NCBI RefSeq assembly: GCF_001423945.1
Contig: NZ_LMPU01000001.1
Coordinates: 927,971 to 991,970, forward strand
DNA: 64,000 bases
Reading direction: 5' to 3'
From: Pedobacter sp. Leaf194
Lineage (GTDB): Bacteria; Bacteroidota; Bacteroidia; Sphingobacteriales; Sphingobacteriaceae
Shown one piece after another: positions 28,333-35,497 of this stretch. The notes under the pieces are model-generated. The model saw only the letters and a program-made list of their open reading frames with translations. It did no database searches and was not told where the DNA came from. Within the stretch, counting starts at the first letter, position 1. Each line of letters starts with the position of its first letter. A program made the translations under genes and the position numbers.

Positions 28333-29598
28333 CTATGTTTTCTGAGGCTTTTTCTTAGCTGCAGGAAACAGCACATTATTCAGTATTAAACGGTAGCCCG
28401 GCGAGTTTGGGTGAAGATTTAAATCCGTTGGCGGATCGCCAACGGCATGCTGATAATCCTCAGGATCGTGCCCGCCGTAAAATGTAAACTGACCTTTCCC
28501 AATCTCACCATGCAAATATCTAACCTCTGCGGCGCCTTTATTTTCGCCCAAAACCGTTACGCTGGTTTTAACCAGCCCTTTTTTAAAGGCAGTAGTTTGC
28601 CCCATAAAACCTTTAATTACCTTATCATGGTTTTGAGTAAGCATGGTCGGAACTAAATCCCATTTGGCAGAAAAATCAAAAAGGGTGAAGTAATCATTCG
28701 ATTGGTTCAAACCCCTGCTGTTTGTTACGTCGATATCCGAAAATTCATAATTCATCGGGTTGTTATCTAGCTTAAAGTTTTGGAAAGCCATCGTTTTATT
28801 AAAATCAAGCTTAGATTGTGCGTTCGGGTCTGCGGGGTCTCCGTCAAACATGGTGGCACAGATGTCTACACCATCGGCTGCAAGTGCAATATCGAAACTG
28901 TCGGTTCCCGAGCACATGGCAAATAAAAACCCGCCACCTGCGCAATATTCTTTTATGTGTTTTGCCACAGCCAGTTTCATTTCCGAAACTTTTTTATAAC
29001 CCATGCGCTTGGCTAAGGCTTCCTGGTTTTTAACGTCATCCTGATACCAGTTTGCGTACCTGAACGAAGCGTAAAAACGTCCGTACTGCCCTGTAAAATC
29101 TTCATGGTGCAGGTGTAGCCAGTCGTATTTGCTTAGTTTGTCCTGCAGAATATCGTCGTCATAAATTACGTCGTAAGGTATTTCGGCATAAGTTAAAACA
29201 AGGGTTACTGCGTCATCCCAGGGCAATTTGCTTTTTGGCGAATAAACAGCGATTTTAGGCGTTTTTTCCAGCTTTACCATCTCCATGTTCACCGATGGGT
29301 CGCTTATCTCATTCAACAGATTTACTACTTTTCCATCTGCTAAAACCTCGTATGATACACCTCTGATTTTCAGTTCATCCTCAACGTTTTTATTATATTT
29401 GATAAGAAAACTCCCGCCGCGGTAGTTTAACAACCAGTCTACCTCAAGTTGTTTACTTATTGTCCAATAGGCAATTCCATAAGCTTTTAAGTGATTTTTC
29501 TGGTCTTCATCCATAAAAACTAAAATAGATGATGCCTTGGCGCAGATGCTCAAAAGCAGACAAAAAATCAACATGCAATATTTTTTTCGAATCGCCAT
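28333..29598 (-). CDS. Exported protein of the family often labelled 'asparagine synthetase B' in Bacteroidota
   Basis: I start at the internal ATG 29598 (MAIRKKYCMLIFCLLLSICAKAS), which begins with a good signal peptide; the frame is open 31 codons further upstream but that part is unlike an exported N-terminus. The mature protein (about 400 aa) starts ILVFMDEDQKNHLKAYGIA. It contains no N-terminal Cys-glutaminase or ATP-pyrophosphatase signature of true AsnB. Instead EYCAGGGFLFAMCSGTDSFD looks like a nucleophile-elbow segment of a class I glutamine-amidotransferase-like fold, with HLHHEDFTG and FYGGHDPEDYQH as His-rich segments. The common name is therefore probably a transferred misannotation. 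The function is unknown and the protein should lie outside the cytoplasm. Confidence 0.7.
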   Translation of the reverse strand: MAIRKKYCMLIFCLLLSICAKASSILVFMDEDQKNHLKAYGIAYWTISKQLEVDWLLNYRGGSFLIKYNKNVEDELKIRGVSYEVLADGKVVNLLNEISDPSVNMEMVKLEKTPKIAVYSPKSKLPWDDAVTLVLTYAEIPYDVIYDDDILQDKLSKYDWLHLHHEDFTGQYGRFYASFRYANWYQDDVKNQEALAKRMGYKKVSEMKLAVAKHIKEYCAGGGFLFAMCSGTDSFDIALAADGVDICATMFDGDPADPNAQSKLDFNKTMAFQNFKLDNNPMNYEFSDIDVTNSRGLNQSNDYFTLFDFSAKWDLVPTMLTQNHDKVIKGFMGQTTAFKKGLVKTSVTVLGENKGAAEVRYLHGEIGKGQFTFYGGHDPEDYQHAVGDPPTDLNLHPNSPGYRLILNNVLFPAAKKKPQKT

Positions 29599-29675
29599 AA
29601 TTACATAAAACACTAAAATACCTGATTTAGTCTGTTTACAAAAATTTAATCGTGTTATAAGTAATGTAATTTTGT

Positions 29676-29683
29676 TATTTTTG
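29676..29683 (+). promoter_or_regulatory. Possible Bacteroidota -7 element (TATTTTTG) for the cyclophilin gene
   Basis: Exact TAnnTTTG match; a second match, TAATTTTG, overlaps the region just upstream at 29667-29674. Both lie in the 114-bp gap between the divergent exported-protein and cyclophilin genes. No clear -33 box. Confidence 0.35.
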
Positions 29684-29712
29684 CGGTTCATTAAAAAATT
29701 TGAAAACTTTTA

Positions 29713-30195
29713 ATGGCTGTAAAAAAATATATTGATATGAGTAAAGCAATAATAAAAACTGAAAAAGGTAATATGACTGTTGAGTTCTTTGAAAAAGATG
29801 CTCCTAAGGCAGTTGCAAACTTCAAAAAATTGGCGAACGAAGGCTTTTACGACGGCGTAACTTTTCACCGTGTAATTCCTGATTTTATGGTTCAAACGGG
29901 TTGCCCGAACTCTAAAGATGGCGCAACAGGAATGCCTGGTACAGGTGGTCCGGGCTATAAAATCGATTGCGAATTAGATGGCGAAAACCAATACCATGAT
30001 CGTGGTGTGTTATCAATGGCACATGCTGGTCGTAACACTGGTGGTTCTCAGTTTTTTATCTGCCACAGCAGAACAAACACAGCACATTTAGATCGTAACC
30101 ATACTGTATTTGGTAAAGCGGTTGAAAATGTTGATCTTGTTGATGATATCCGCCAGGGCGATAAAATTTTAGGAGTAGAAATAATCGAAGATTAG
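29713..30195 (+). CDS. Cyclophilin-type peptidyl-prolyl cis-trans isomerase
   Basis: 160 residues; catalyses cis-trans isomerisation of Xaa-Pro bonds during protein folding. It contains the bacterial cyclophilin core: GFYDGVTFHRVIPDFMVQTG with the catalytic Arg, GTGGPGYKIDCE, RGVLSMAHAGRNTGGSQFFI and LDRNHTVFGKAVE. There is no signal peptide, so it is cytosolic. A second in-frame ATG at 29737 (MSKAIIKTEKGNMTVEFF) matches the usual N-terminus better, and the first eight residues may not be translated. No terminator is obvious after it; the next gene is 145 bp away. Confidence 0.93.
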   Translation: MAVKKYIDMSKAIIKTEKGNMTVEFFEKDAPKAVANFKKLANEGFYDGVTFHRVIPDFMVQTGCPNSKDGATGMPGTGGPGYKIDCELDGENQYHDRGVLSMAHAGRNTGGSQFFICHSRTNTAHLDRNHTVFGKAVENVDLVDDIRQGDKILGVEIIED

Positions 30196-30204
30196 TACAA
30201 ACCC

Positions 30205-30333
30205 GAGATGTGGGATTTCAAATCAGCATAGTTTAGTGCCGATTTGAATCTCTTTCTCATTTAAATAAATAGACAATAGATTTGAAATTCAGGGTGGTGT
30301 TTACGCATGCTTTGTGTTCAAATCTCACATCTC
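30205..30333. repeat. Long-range imperfect inverted repeat between cyclophilin and DUF5606 genes
   Basis: GAGATGTGGGATTT at 30205-30218 pairs with AAATCTCACATCTC at 30320-30333, one mismatch in 14. Inside, TTCAAATC and GATTTGAA recur several times in both orientations. The gap thus has a nested palindromic layout. It carries no gene. Confidence 0.55.
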
Positions 30334-30340
30334 AAAATAT

Positions 30341-30892
30341 ATGAATTTAAGAGGAATAGTTGCCGTTTCCGGCAGACCAGGTTTATTTAAACTTGTTGGA
30401 CAAAATAAAGTAGGTTACATTTTAGAAGGTTTAGACGCTCAGAAACTTAAAGTTGTAGCCAACATTACAAATACAAAACTGGCTTCGCTGGAAGATATTA
30501 CGGTTTACGGCGAAGATGAAGAAATTAAGCTGGTAGATGTTTTTACCAAAATTTCGGCAAAAGGAACAACTCCTGATACCAAAGCTGATACCGCAACTTT
30601 ACGTGCTTACTTTAATGAAGTAGCGCCGGGCCATGATGAAGATAAAGTTTACGCTTCTGATATGAAGAAAATTATCGGCTGGTATAACATTATTAAGGAT
30701 TTGCCTCTGTTTACGGAAGATACGCCTGATACACAAGGCTCGCCTGCTGAAGTTAAACTAGCTGAGGAAAAGGCTGCAGCTGATAAAAAGCAGAAAGCTA
30801 CAGGTTCAAAGGCATCAGCAAGTGCTAAAGCAACTACAAAAACGTCTGCGCCTGCTAAAAAAGCAAGCATGACGAGTAAAAAAGGAGTTTAG
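30341..30892 (+). CDS. DUF5606 family protein
   Basis: 183 residues from the ATG at 30341; an upstream in-frame GTG is rejected because MNLRGIVAVSGRPGLFKLV is the usual start of this Bacteroidota-specific family. The conserved N-terminal domain (about residues 1-130) includes GIVAVSGRPGLFK, LEDITVYG and YNIIKDLPLF. The last ~45 residues are Lys/Ala/Ser-rich and low in complexity (KATGSKASASAKATTK), a basic disordered tail that might bind nucleic acid. The function is unknown. A strong terminator follows at 30910. Confidence 0.85.
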   Translation: MNLRGIVAVSGRPGLFKLVGQNKVGYILEGLDAQKLKVVANITNTKLASLEDITVYGEDEEIKLVDVFTKISAKGTTPDTKADTATLRAYFNEVAPGHDEDKVYASDMKKIIGWYNIIKDLPLFTEDTPDTQGSPAEVKLAEEKAAADKKQKATGSKASASAKATTKTSAPAKKASMTSKKGV

Positions 30893-30909
30893 TGACAATA
30901 AAATTTAAG

Positions 30910-30937
30910 ACACCGGTGAAAACCGGTGTTTTTTTTT
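30910..30937 (+). terminator. Rho-independent terminator after the DUF5606 gene
   Basis: Stem ACACCGG / CCGGTGT, loop TGAAAA, followed by a run of nine or more T residues, 17 bp after the stop codon. Confidence 0.9.
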
Positions 30938-30959
30938 GCTTTTTTTTGCAGGCTTACGC

Positions 30960-31085
30960 TTAAAAGAAGTAATAAATAATTGCACAGATCACTAACGCAC
31001 CAATAATACTCACCCAAAGGTATTTATCTGCATTTCCCTGGCGGCTCTTAAATTTATACTGCCGTTTATATTTATCTAAAATCAT
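30960..31085 (-). CDS. 41-residue single-pass membrane protein, unknown function
   Basis: A short frame between the DUF5606 terminator and rlmH. It encodes MILDKYKRQYKFKSRQGNAD, then KYLWV, then the hydrophobic segment SIIGALVICAIIYYFF, and stops. The strongly basic N-terminal half and one C-terminal helix predict a small protein held in the inner membrane with its N-terminus inside. It starts 56 bp after rlmH on the same strand, so it may be the last gene of that transcript. I do not recognise a family; the hydrophobic helix and intact frame are the only evidence. Confidence 0.55.
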   Translation of the reverse strand: MILDKYKRQYKFKSRQGNADKYLWVSIIGALVICAIIYYFF

Positions 31086-31141
31086 AATCTTTTTATTTAA
31101 CGATGAAAAGAAATTCTTATTTCCATAAGCAATCATGTTTC

Positions 31142-31615
31142 TTAGGCATGATGATATGGCTCTCCCTTTAAAATACTGAAACCCCGGTATAACTGTTCAA
31201 CAAAAAATAACCTAATCATCTGATGCGAAAAAGTCATGTCCGATAGGGATATTAAACCATTTGCTCTTTTGTAAATAGCATCATCAAAACCGTAAGGGCC
31301 ACCAATTATAAATATCAGGTGCTGAACGCTTCCAATCATCTGTTTATTAAGGTACGCAGAAAATTCAACAGAACTATACTTTTTACCTTTCTCATCCAAT
31401 AAAATAACAACATCACCATTATTAATTTGTTTTTGCAACAGCTCTGCTTCCTTCGTTTTTTGTTGGGCTTCCGAAAGGTTTTTTACGTTTTTCACATCAG
31501 GAATCGCCAGAAAATTAAAATTGATGTAGTGCTTTAAACGGCTTATATATTTATCAATTCCTTCAATTAAATATTTATCTTCTGTTTTGCCAATGGCGAT
31601 AAGGCTAATCTTCAT
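31142..31615 (-). CDS. rlmH: 23S rRNA (pseudouridine1915-N3)-methyltransferase RlmH
   Basis: 157 residues, the usual length of this SPOUT methyltransferase, which N3-methylates pseudouridine 1915 in helix 69 of 23S rRNA using S-adenosylmethionine. Recognised from MKISLIAIGKTEDKYLIEGI, VVILLDEKGKKYSSVEFS, FIIGGPYGFDDAIYKRA (knot region) and the invariant end SDMTFSHQMIRLFFVEQLYR with EPYHHA. The protein works as a dimer on 70S ribosomes. It is divergent from the MutS-like gene at 31724. Confidence 0.97.
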   Translation of the reverse strand: MKISLIAIGKTEDKYLIEGIDKYISRLKHYINFNFLAIPDVKNVKNLSEAQQKTKEAELLQKQINNGDVVILLDEKGKKYSSVEFSAYLNKQMIGSVQHLIFIIGGPYGFDDAIYKRANGLISLSDMTFSHQMIRLFFVEQLYRGFSILKGEPYHHA

Positions 31616-31723
31616 TATTTACCGGTTATAATCCTTCTCTTGAAGTTGCAAACTTAGATAAAAATGTACGAAGAAAATAAATCATCATCTGCTTTAATAT
31701 CTTTACAAAAATAAATACACAGG

Positions 31724-33538
31724 ATGTCTCAAACTGACGAACAAATACGAGCCGATTACCTACAGAAAGTTGATGATGCCACGAAACAGATTGGCGAAAC
31801 TAAAACACTTATCGACCGACTGTCGCTCGTTAGAATCGGTTTGTTTTTAGTTGAAATTTTGCTTTTTGTATTGCTCTTAAATTCTCCGGATAATGGTCTG
31901 AGAACTTTAATTCAAATATGTTTGGCTATTCCTGTTTTATGTTTTGTATTTATTGTTCGCCGCCAGAGCCGGCTCGACAAAAAGCTAAGTTTCGAAAAAA
32001 AACTTCTTTGGATTTTCCAAAACGAACTCAACATTTCAAACGGATTGGAAAATGGTTATGATAATGGCCAGCATTTCCAGTCAGATGTACATCCATATTC
32101 TTCTGATTTGGATATTTTCGGAGACTCCTCTTTATTTGCCCTGGCGAACCGTTGTAGCACAAAAACAGGAAACGAAACATTAGCTGCGGTTTTTTCTCAG
32201 TTAAAAACGGTTGATGAAATTAACCTTCGTCAGGATGCGATAAAGGAAATGGCAGCTATAACAGATAAAACTTTTGAATTCCGTGCACATCTGTTAGGTT
32301 ATGATGCAGAAAAAATTGAGTTAATTACAGAACAACTCTCGAATAAACTGGCAAGCCTCTTAACCTTTACAAATAATACCTTTTTTAGGTTTTATGTTTC
32401 ACTGGTTCCATTCTTAACAATTTTTTTATTGTCGGCCGGAATAATTTACGGAGGGATTTTCTGGAAATTTTTTGCTTTTTTATTTTTTGCACATATCGGT
32501 TGGAATTCTTTTTTCAGCAAAAAAGTAGATCTTGTTTTTTATAGCTTCAGTGGCAGCTCTAGCTTGTTAAACGAATATTCAAAAGCAATTAAATGGACTG
32601 AAAGCCAGCGCTGGGAAAGTGCCTTTTTTTCAGAACTTTCGCCAATTAATTTAACGGTTAGCAAAGAAATAAATAGCCTTTCAAAAATTATCCAAAATTT
32701 TGATTCACGTTTAAATTTAATGATTGGAAGTCTGTTAAATGCATTGTTCTTATGGGATTTCAGATGCTGCATTCAGCTTGAAAAATGGCTTAAAAGTTCG
32801 TCAGAAAACGTAAGCTCATCACTAAACAATTTGGGTCATTTTGAAGAAATCATTTCCCTGGCAACATTAACTTATAATTCGCCTTCATGGACATTCCCTA
32901 AAATTGAGCAGGCCTTTTCGCTTTCTGCAACTTCGTTAGGGCACCCTTTAATTAAGCTTCCTCTTCGGGTGGTGAACGATTTTAGCTGTGAAAAAATTCC
33001 AACAGTCGATATCATTACAGGCTCTAACATGGCGGGTAAAAGCACTTTTCTTCGCACAGTCGGCATAAATATGGTTTTGGCCTACTCTGGCGCTGCCGTT
33101 TGCGCCGCAGATATGAAGCTTTCGATTTTCGCTCTAAATACTTACATGAGAATTAAGGATTCATTAAACGAGAGTACATCTACTTTTAAGGCAGAATTAA
33201 ATCGTTTAAAAATGATTTTAATGAATGTAAAACGAAATGAAAATACCTTTGTTCTTATAGACGAGATGTTGCGGGGAACAAATAGTCGCGATAAATATTT
33301 AGGTTCGAAGGTTTTTATCGAAAAACTATTGGAGTTAAAAAGAGCGGCACTGTTTGCTACGCATGATTTGCAGTTGGCAGATATGCAGCCGGAACATGAA
33401 GGTGCTTTACGTAATTTTCATTTTGATATATCGATTATTGACGGCAACATGCGGTTTGATTACAAACTTAAAACCGGACCCTGCGCCACATTTAATGCCG
33501 CAATATTATTGAAAGAGATTGGCCTTGCACTTGATTAG
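31724..33538 (+). CDS. Membrane-anchored MutS-like ATPase
   Basis: 604 residues. Two hydrophobic segments near residues 37-53 and 63-78 and another pair around 220-250 predict membrane attachment. The C-terminal half is the MutS ATPase domain V: Walker A GSNMAGKSTFLRT at about 433-445, STFKAELNRLKMIL, Walker B FVLIDEMLRGTNSRD and the His switch FATHDLQLAD. MutS mismatch-binding (domain I) and connector domains are missing. It therefore belongs to the MutS-related transmembrane family of Bacteroidota and is unlikely to do classical mismatch repair. Its substrate is unknown. TAATATCTTTAC shortly upstream is a near match to a -7 element. Confidence 0.85.
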   Translation: MSQTDEQIRADYLQKVDDATKQIGETKTLIDRLSLVRIGLFLVEILLFVLLLNSPDNGLRTLIQICLAIPVLCFVFIVRRQSRLDKKLSFEKKLLWIFQNELNISNGLENGYDNGQHFQSDVHPYSSDLDIFGDSSLFALANRCSTKTGNETLAAVFSQLKTVDEINLRQDAIKEMAAITDKTFEFRAHLLGYDAEKIELITEQLSNKLASLLTFTNNTFFRFYVSLVPFLTIFLLSAGIIYGGIFWKFFAFLFFAHIGWNSFFSKKVDLVFYSFSGSSSLLNEYSKAIKWTESQRWESAFFSELSPINLTVSKEINSLSKIIQNFDSRLNLMIGSLLNALFLWDFRCCIQLEKWLKSSSENVSSSLNNLGHFEEIISLATLTYNSPSWTFPKIEQAFSLSATSLGHPLIKLPLRVVNDFSCEKIPTVDIITGSNMAGKSTFLRTVGINMVLAYSGAAVCAADMKLSIFALNTYMRIKDSLNESTSTFKAELNRLKMILMNVKRNENTFVLIDEMLRGTNSRDKYLGSKVFIEKLLELKRAALFATHDLQLADMQPEHEGALRNFHFDISIIDGNMRFDYKLKTGPCATFNAAILLKEIGLALD

Positions 33539-33565
33539 CCAATAAAATTAATGTTGTGTTAATAT

Positions 33566-33573
33566 TAGGTTTG
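33566..33573 (+). promoter_or_regulatory. Probable Bacteroidota -7 element (TAGGTTTG) for the GH1 gene
   Basis: Exact TAnnTTTG match 19 bp before the ATG at 33593, in the 54-bp gap after the MutS-like gene; initiation would be a few bases before the start codon. No clear -33 TTTG. Confidence 0.4.
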
Positions 33574-33592
33574 CATCTTGGCTCGTTAATAC

Positions 33593-34936
33593 ATGGACAT
33601 GGTCAAATCAACTGATTTTGGTAATGATTTTTTATGGGGCGTTGCAACTGCGGCAGCCCAGATAGAAGGGACGTCAGATTATTACGGAAAAGGTCCATCC
33701 ATTTGGGATACATTCTCTACCAAAAGCGGCAAGATAAAGAAAGGCCACAAACCCAATGTTGCCTGTGATTTTTACCATCGGTTTCGTGAAGATATCGCTT
33801 TGGTAAAGCTTCTAGGTTTCAAAGTTTTCAGGTTTTCAATTGCCTGGTCGAGGATTTTACCTTTTGGAAAAGGAGAGATTAATCCCGAAGGCATCAGGTT
33901 TTACCACAACATTGTTGATGAATGCCTTCAACATGGTATCATACCCTACATAACCTTATACCACTGGGATTTGCCACAAGCTTTAGAAGAGGAGGGCGGC
34001 TGGACAAGCTTTAGCATCAATGCTGCTTTTAACGCGTTTGTAAGCATTTGCGCTACAGCGTATGGCGACAAAGTAAAGAACTGGATTGTAATTAACGAAC
34101 CTTTCGGATATACTTCTTTAGGCTACATGCTGGGTGTGCATGCTCCCGGTAAAACTGGTTTAACAAATTTCTTTTCTGCGGTACACCACACAGCCCTGGC
34201 GCAAGCAGAAGGGGGCAAAATTTTACGTGCCGAAATTAGTCAGGCAAATATTGGTACAACTTTTTCCTGTTCAGAAATTCTGCCTTACACGCAAAGCGAC
34301 AATGATATTTTGGCTTCGAAAAGAGTCGATTGCCTGATGAACAGACTTTTTGTAGAACCTAGTCTCGGCCTTGGCTTTCCAACAGAAAATTGGGACGTAC
34401 TCGAAAAGTTTCAGATTGAATATGGAACGTGGCGACATACAGAGCGCTATAAATTTGATTTCGATTTTATTGGTTTGCAGAACTACTTTCCGCTAACAGT
34501 TAAATACAATGCCTTTATACCTGTAATCCAGGCTTGGGAAGTTAAGGCGAAAAGCCGAAAAAAAGCGCACACGGCTATGGGCTGGGAAATTAATGCAGAG
34601 AGTTTTTACAACATTATTAAACAGTTTTCATCGTACCAGGGCATTAAGAATATAATTATAACAGAGAACGGTGCTGCTTACCACGATAAATTAATGGATG
34701 GACATGTTAATGATGTTGAGCGCATAGCGTATTTTCAGTTATATCTTGCAGCGTTACTGAGGGCGAAAAACGATGGCATGCCTGTTAAAGGTTACATGGC
34801 CTGGACATTAATGGATAATTTTGAATGGGCCGAAGGTTTTACCGCAAGGTTTGGACTTATTTACAATGATTTTAAAACTCAGGAGCGAACCATAAAGGAT
34901 TCCGGATATTGGTGGCAGGAATTTTTGAAACGATAG
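33593..34936 (+). CDS. GH1 family beta-glucosidase
   Basis: 447 residues, a typical length for a (beta/alpha)8 GH1 enzyme that removes terminal beta-linked glucose (or galactose/fucose) from glycosides. The start has FLWGVATAAAQIEG, and FRFSIAWSRILP and YHWDLPQALEEEGGW follow. The acid/base Glu169 is in VINEPFGY (the TxNEP motif has Ile-Asn-Glu-Pro), and the nucleophile is Glu358 in IITENGAAY. There is no signal peptide, so it acts in the cytoplasm on imported oligosaccharides. The first ATG is used; the ATG two codons later is equally possible. Confidence 0.94.
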   Translation: MDMVKSTDFGNDFLWGVATAAAQIEGTSDYYGKGPSIWDTFSTKSGKIKKGHKPNVACDFYHRFREDIALVKLLGFKVFRFSIAWSRILPFGKGEINPEGIRFYHNIVDECLQHGIIPYITLYHWDLPQALEEEGGWTSFSINAAFNAFVSICATAYGDKVKNWIVINEPFGYTSLGYMLGVHAPGKTGLTNFFSAVHHTALAQAEGGKILRAEISQANIGTTFSCSEILPYTQSDNDILASKRVDCLMNRLFVEPSLGLGFPTENWDVLEKFQIEYGTWRHTERYKFDFDFIGLQNYFPLTVKYNAFIPVIQAWEVKAKSRKKAHTAMGWEINAESFYNIIKQFSSYQGIKNIIITENGAAYHDKLMDGHVNDVERIAYFQLYLAALLRAKNDGMPVKGYMAWTLMDNFEWAEGFTARFGLIYNDFKTQERTIKDSGYWWQEFLKR

Positions 34937-34981
34937 GCTGTAGCGTTTGCTTTAACGTTTTCGTTTTGAGTAAAACACACC

Positions 34982-35383
34982 ATGAACAACTATTCCCTTA
35001 TAATCGTTACGATTTTCTTTTCTGCTATAGTAACCTTTCAAAGCTGCAAAGACGGCAACTTAAACAGCTCAACTAAAAATGCTGATGAAAAAGAACTCAA
35101 GACCTTACTAAATGAAATCGAAAGTTTGACGGCTGAAGTATCTTGTAATAATCCATCAAACTGGCGTTTCGTTCCAATCGGTTCAAAACCTTGTGGCGGT
35201 GCAACGCATTTCGTTTTATATTCCCTTGATATTGATACAAAGCTCTTTCTTCAAAAAGTATCAGAATATACCGAGAAGCAAAGAGCGTTTAATGTGAAGT
35301 ATCAAATTTTGTCAGATTGTAGTACCATCATTCCGCCGAAATCTATTGCTTGTATCGCCGAAAAAGCAACACTGGTTTACTGA
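34982..35383 (+). CDS. Cysteine-containing exported protein or lipoprotein, unknown function
   Basis: 133 residues with a hydrophobic N-terminus ending in TFQSCKDG; Cys22 could be lipidated, although Phe at -3 is a weak lipobox. The mature part has NWRFVPIGSKPCGGATHFVLY, YTEKQRAFNVKYQILSDC and a final SIACIAEK, so four conserved-looking cysteines could form two disulfides. I have the impression of a common small Bacteroidota family of unknown function but cannot name it. It is 45 bp downstream of the GH1 gene on the same strand. Confidence 0.65.
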   Translation: MNNYSLIIVTIFFSAIVTFQSCKDGNLNSSTKNADEKELKTLLNEIESLTAEVSCNNPSNWRFVPIGSKPCGGATHFVLYSLDIDTKLFLQKVSEYTEKQRAFNVKYQILSDCSTIIPPKSIACIAEKATLVY

Positions 35384-35435
35384 AATAAGCTTATTAGCCG
35401 CTAAATTTTCCAAAAAATAAAAACACTTTGCTGAT

Positions 35436-35472
35436 TAAAAAAAGCCCGTTTTGAAATTAATCAAAACGGGAT
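35436..35472 (-). terminator. Rho-independent terminator of the aconitase gene
   Basis: Perfect 10-bp stem CCCGTTTTGA / TCAAAACGGG (35445-35454 and 35461-35470), followed on the minus strand by CTTTTTTT. It may also stop plus-strand transcripts. Confidence 0.85.
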
Positions 35473-35497
35473 TTCGTAAGCATATTAGTATTTGCGC

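Noticed and set aside
31724..33538. Classical MutS mismatch-repair gene
   Set aside because: Mismatch-binding and connector domains are missing and membrane helices are present; only the ATPase domain is MutS-like.
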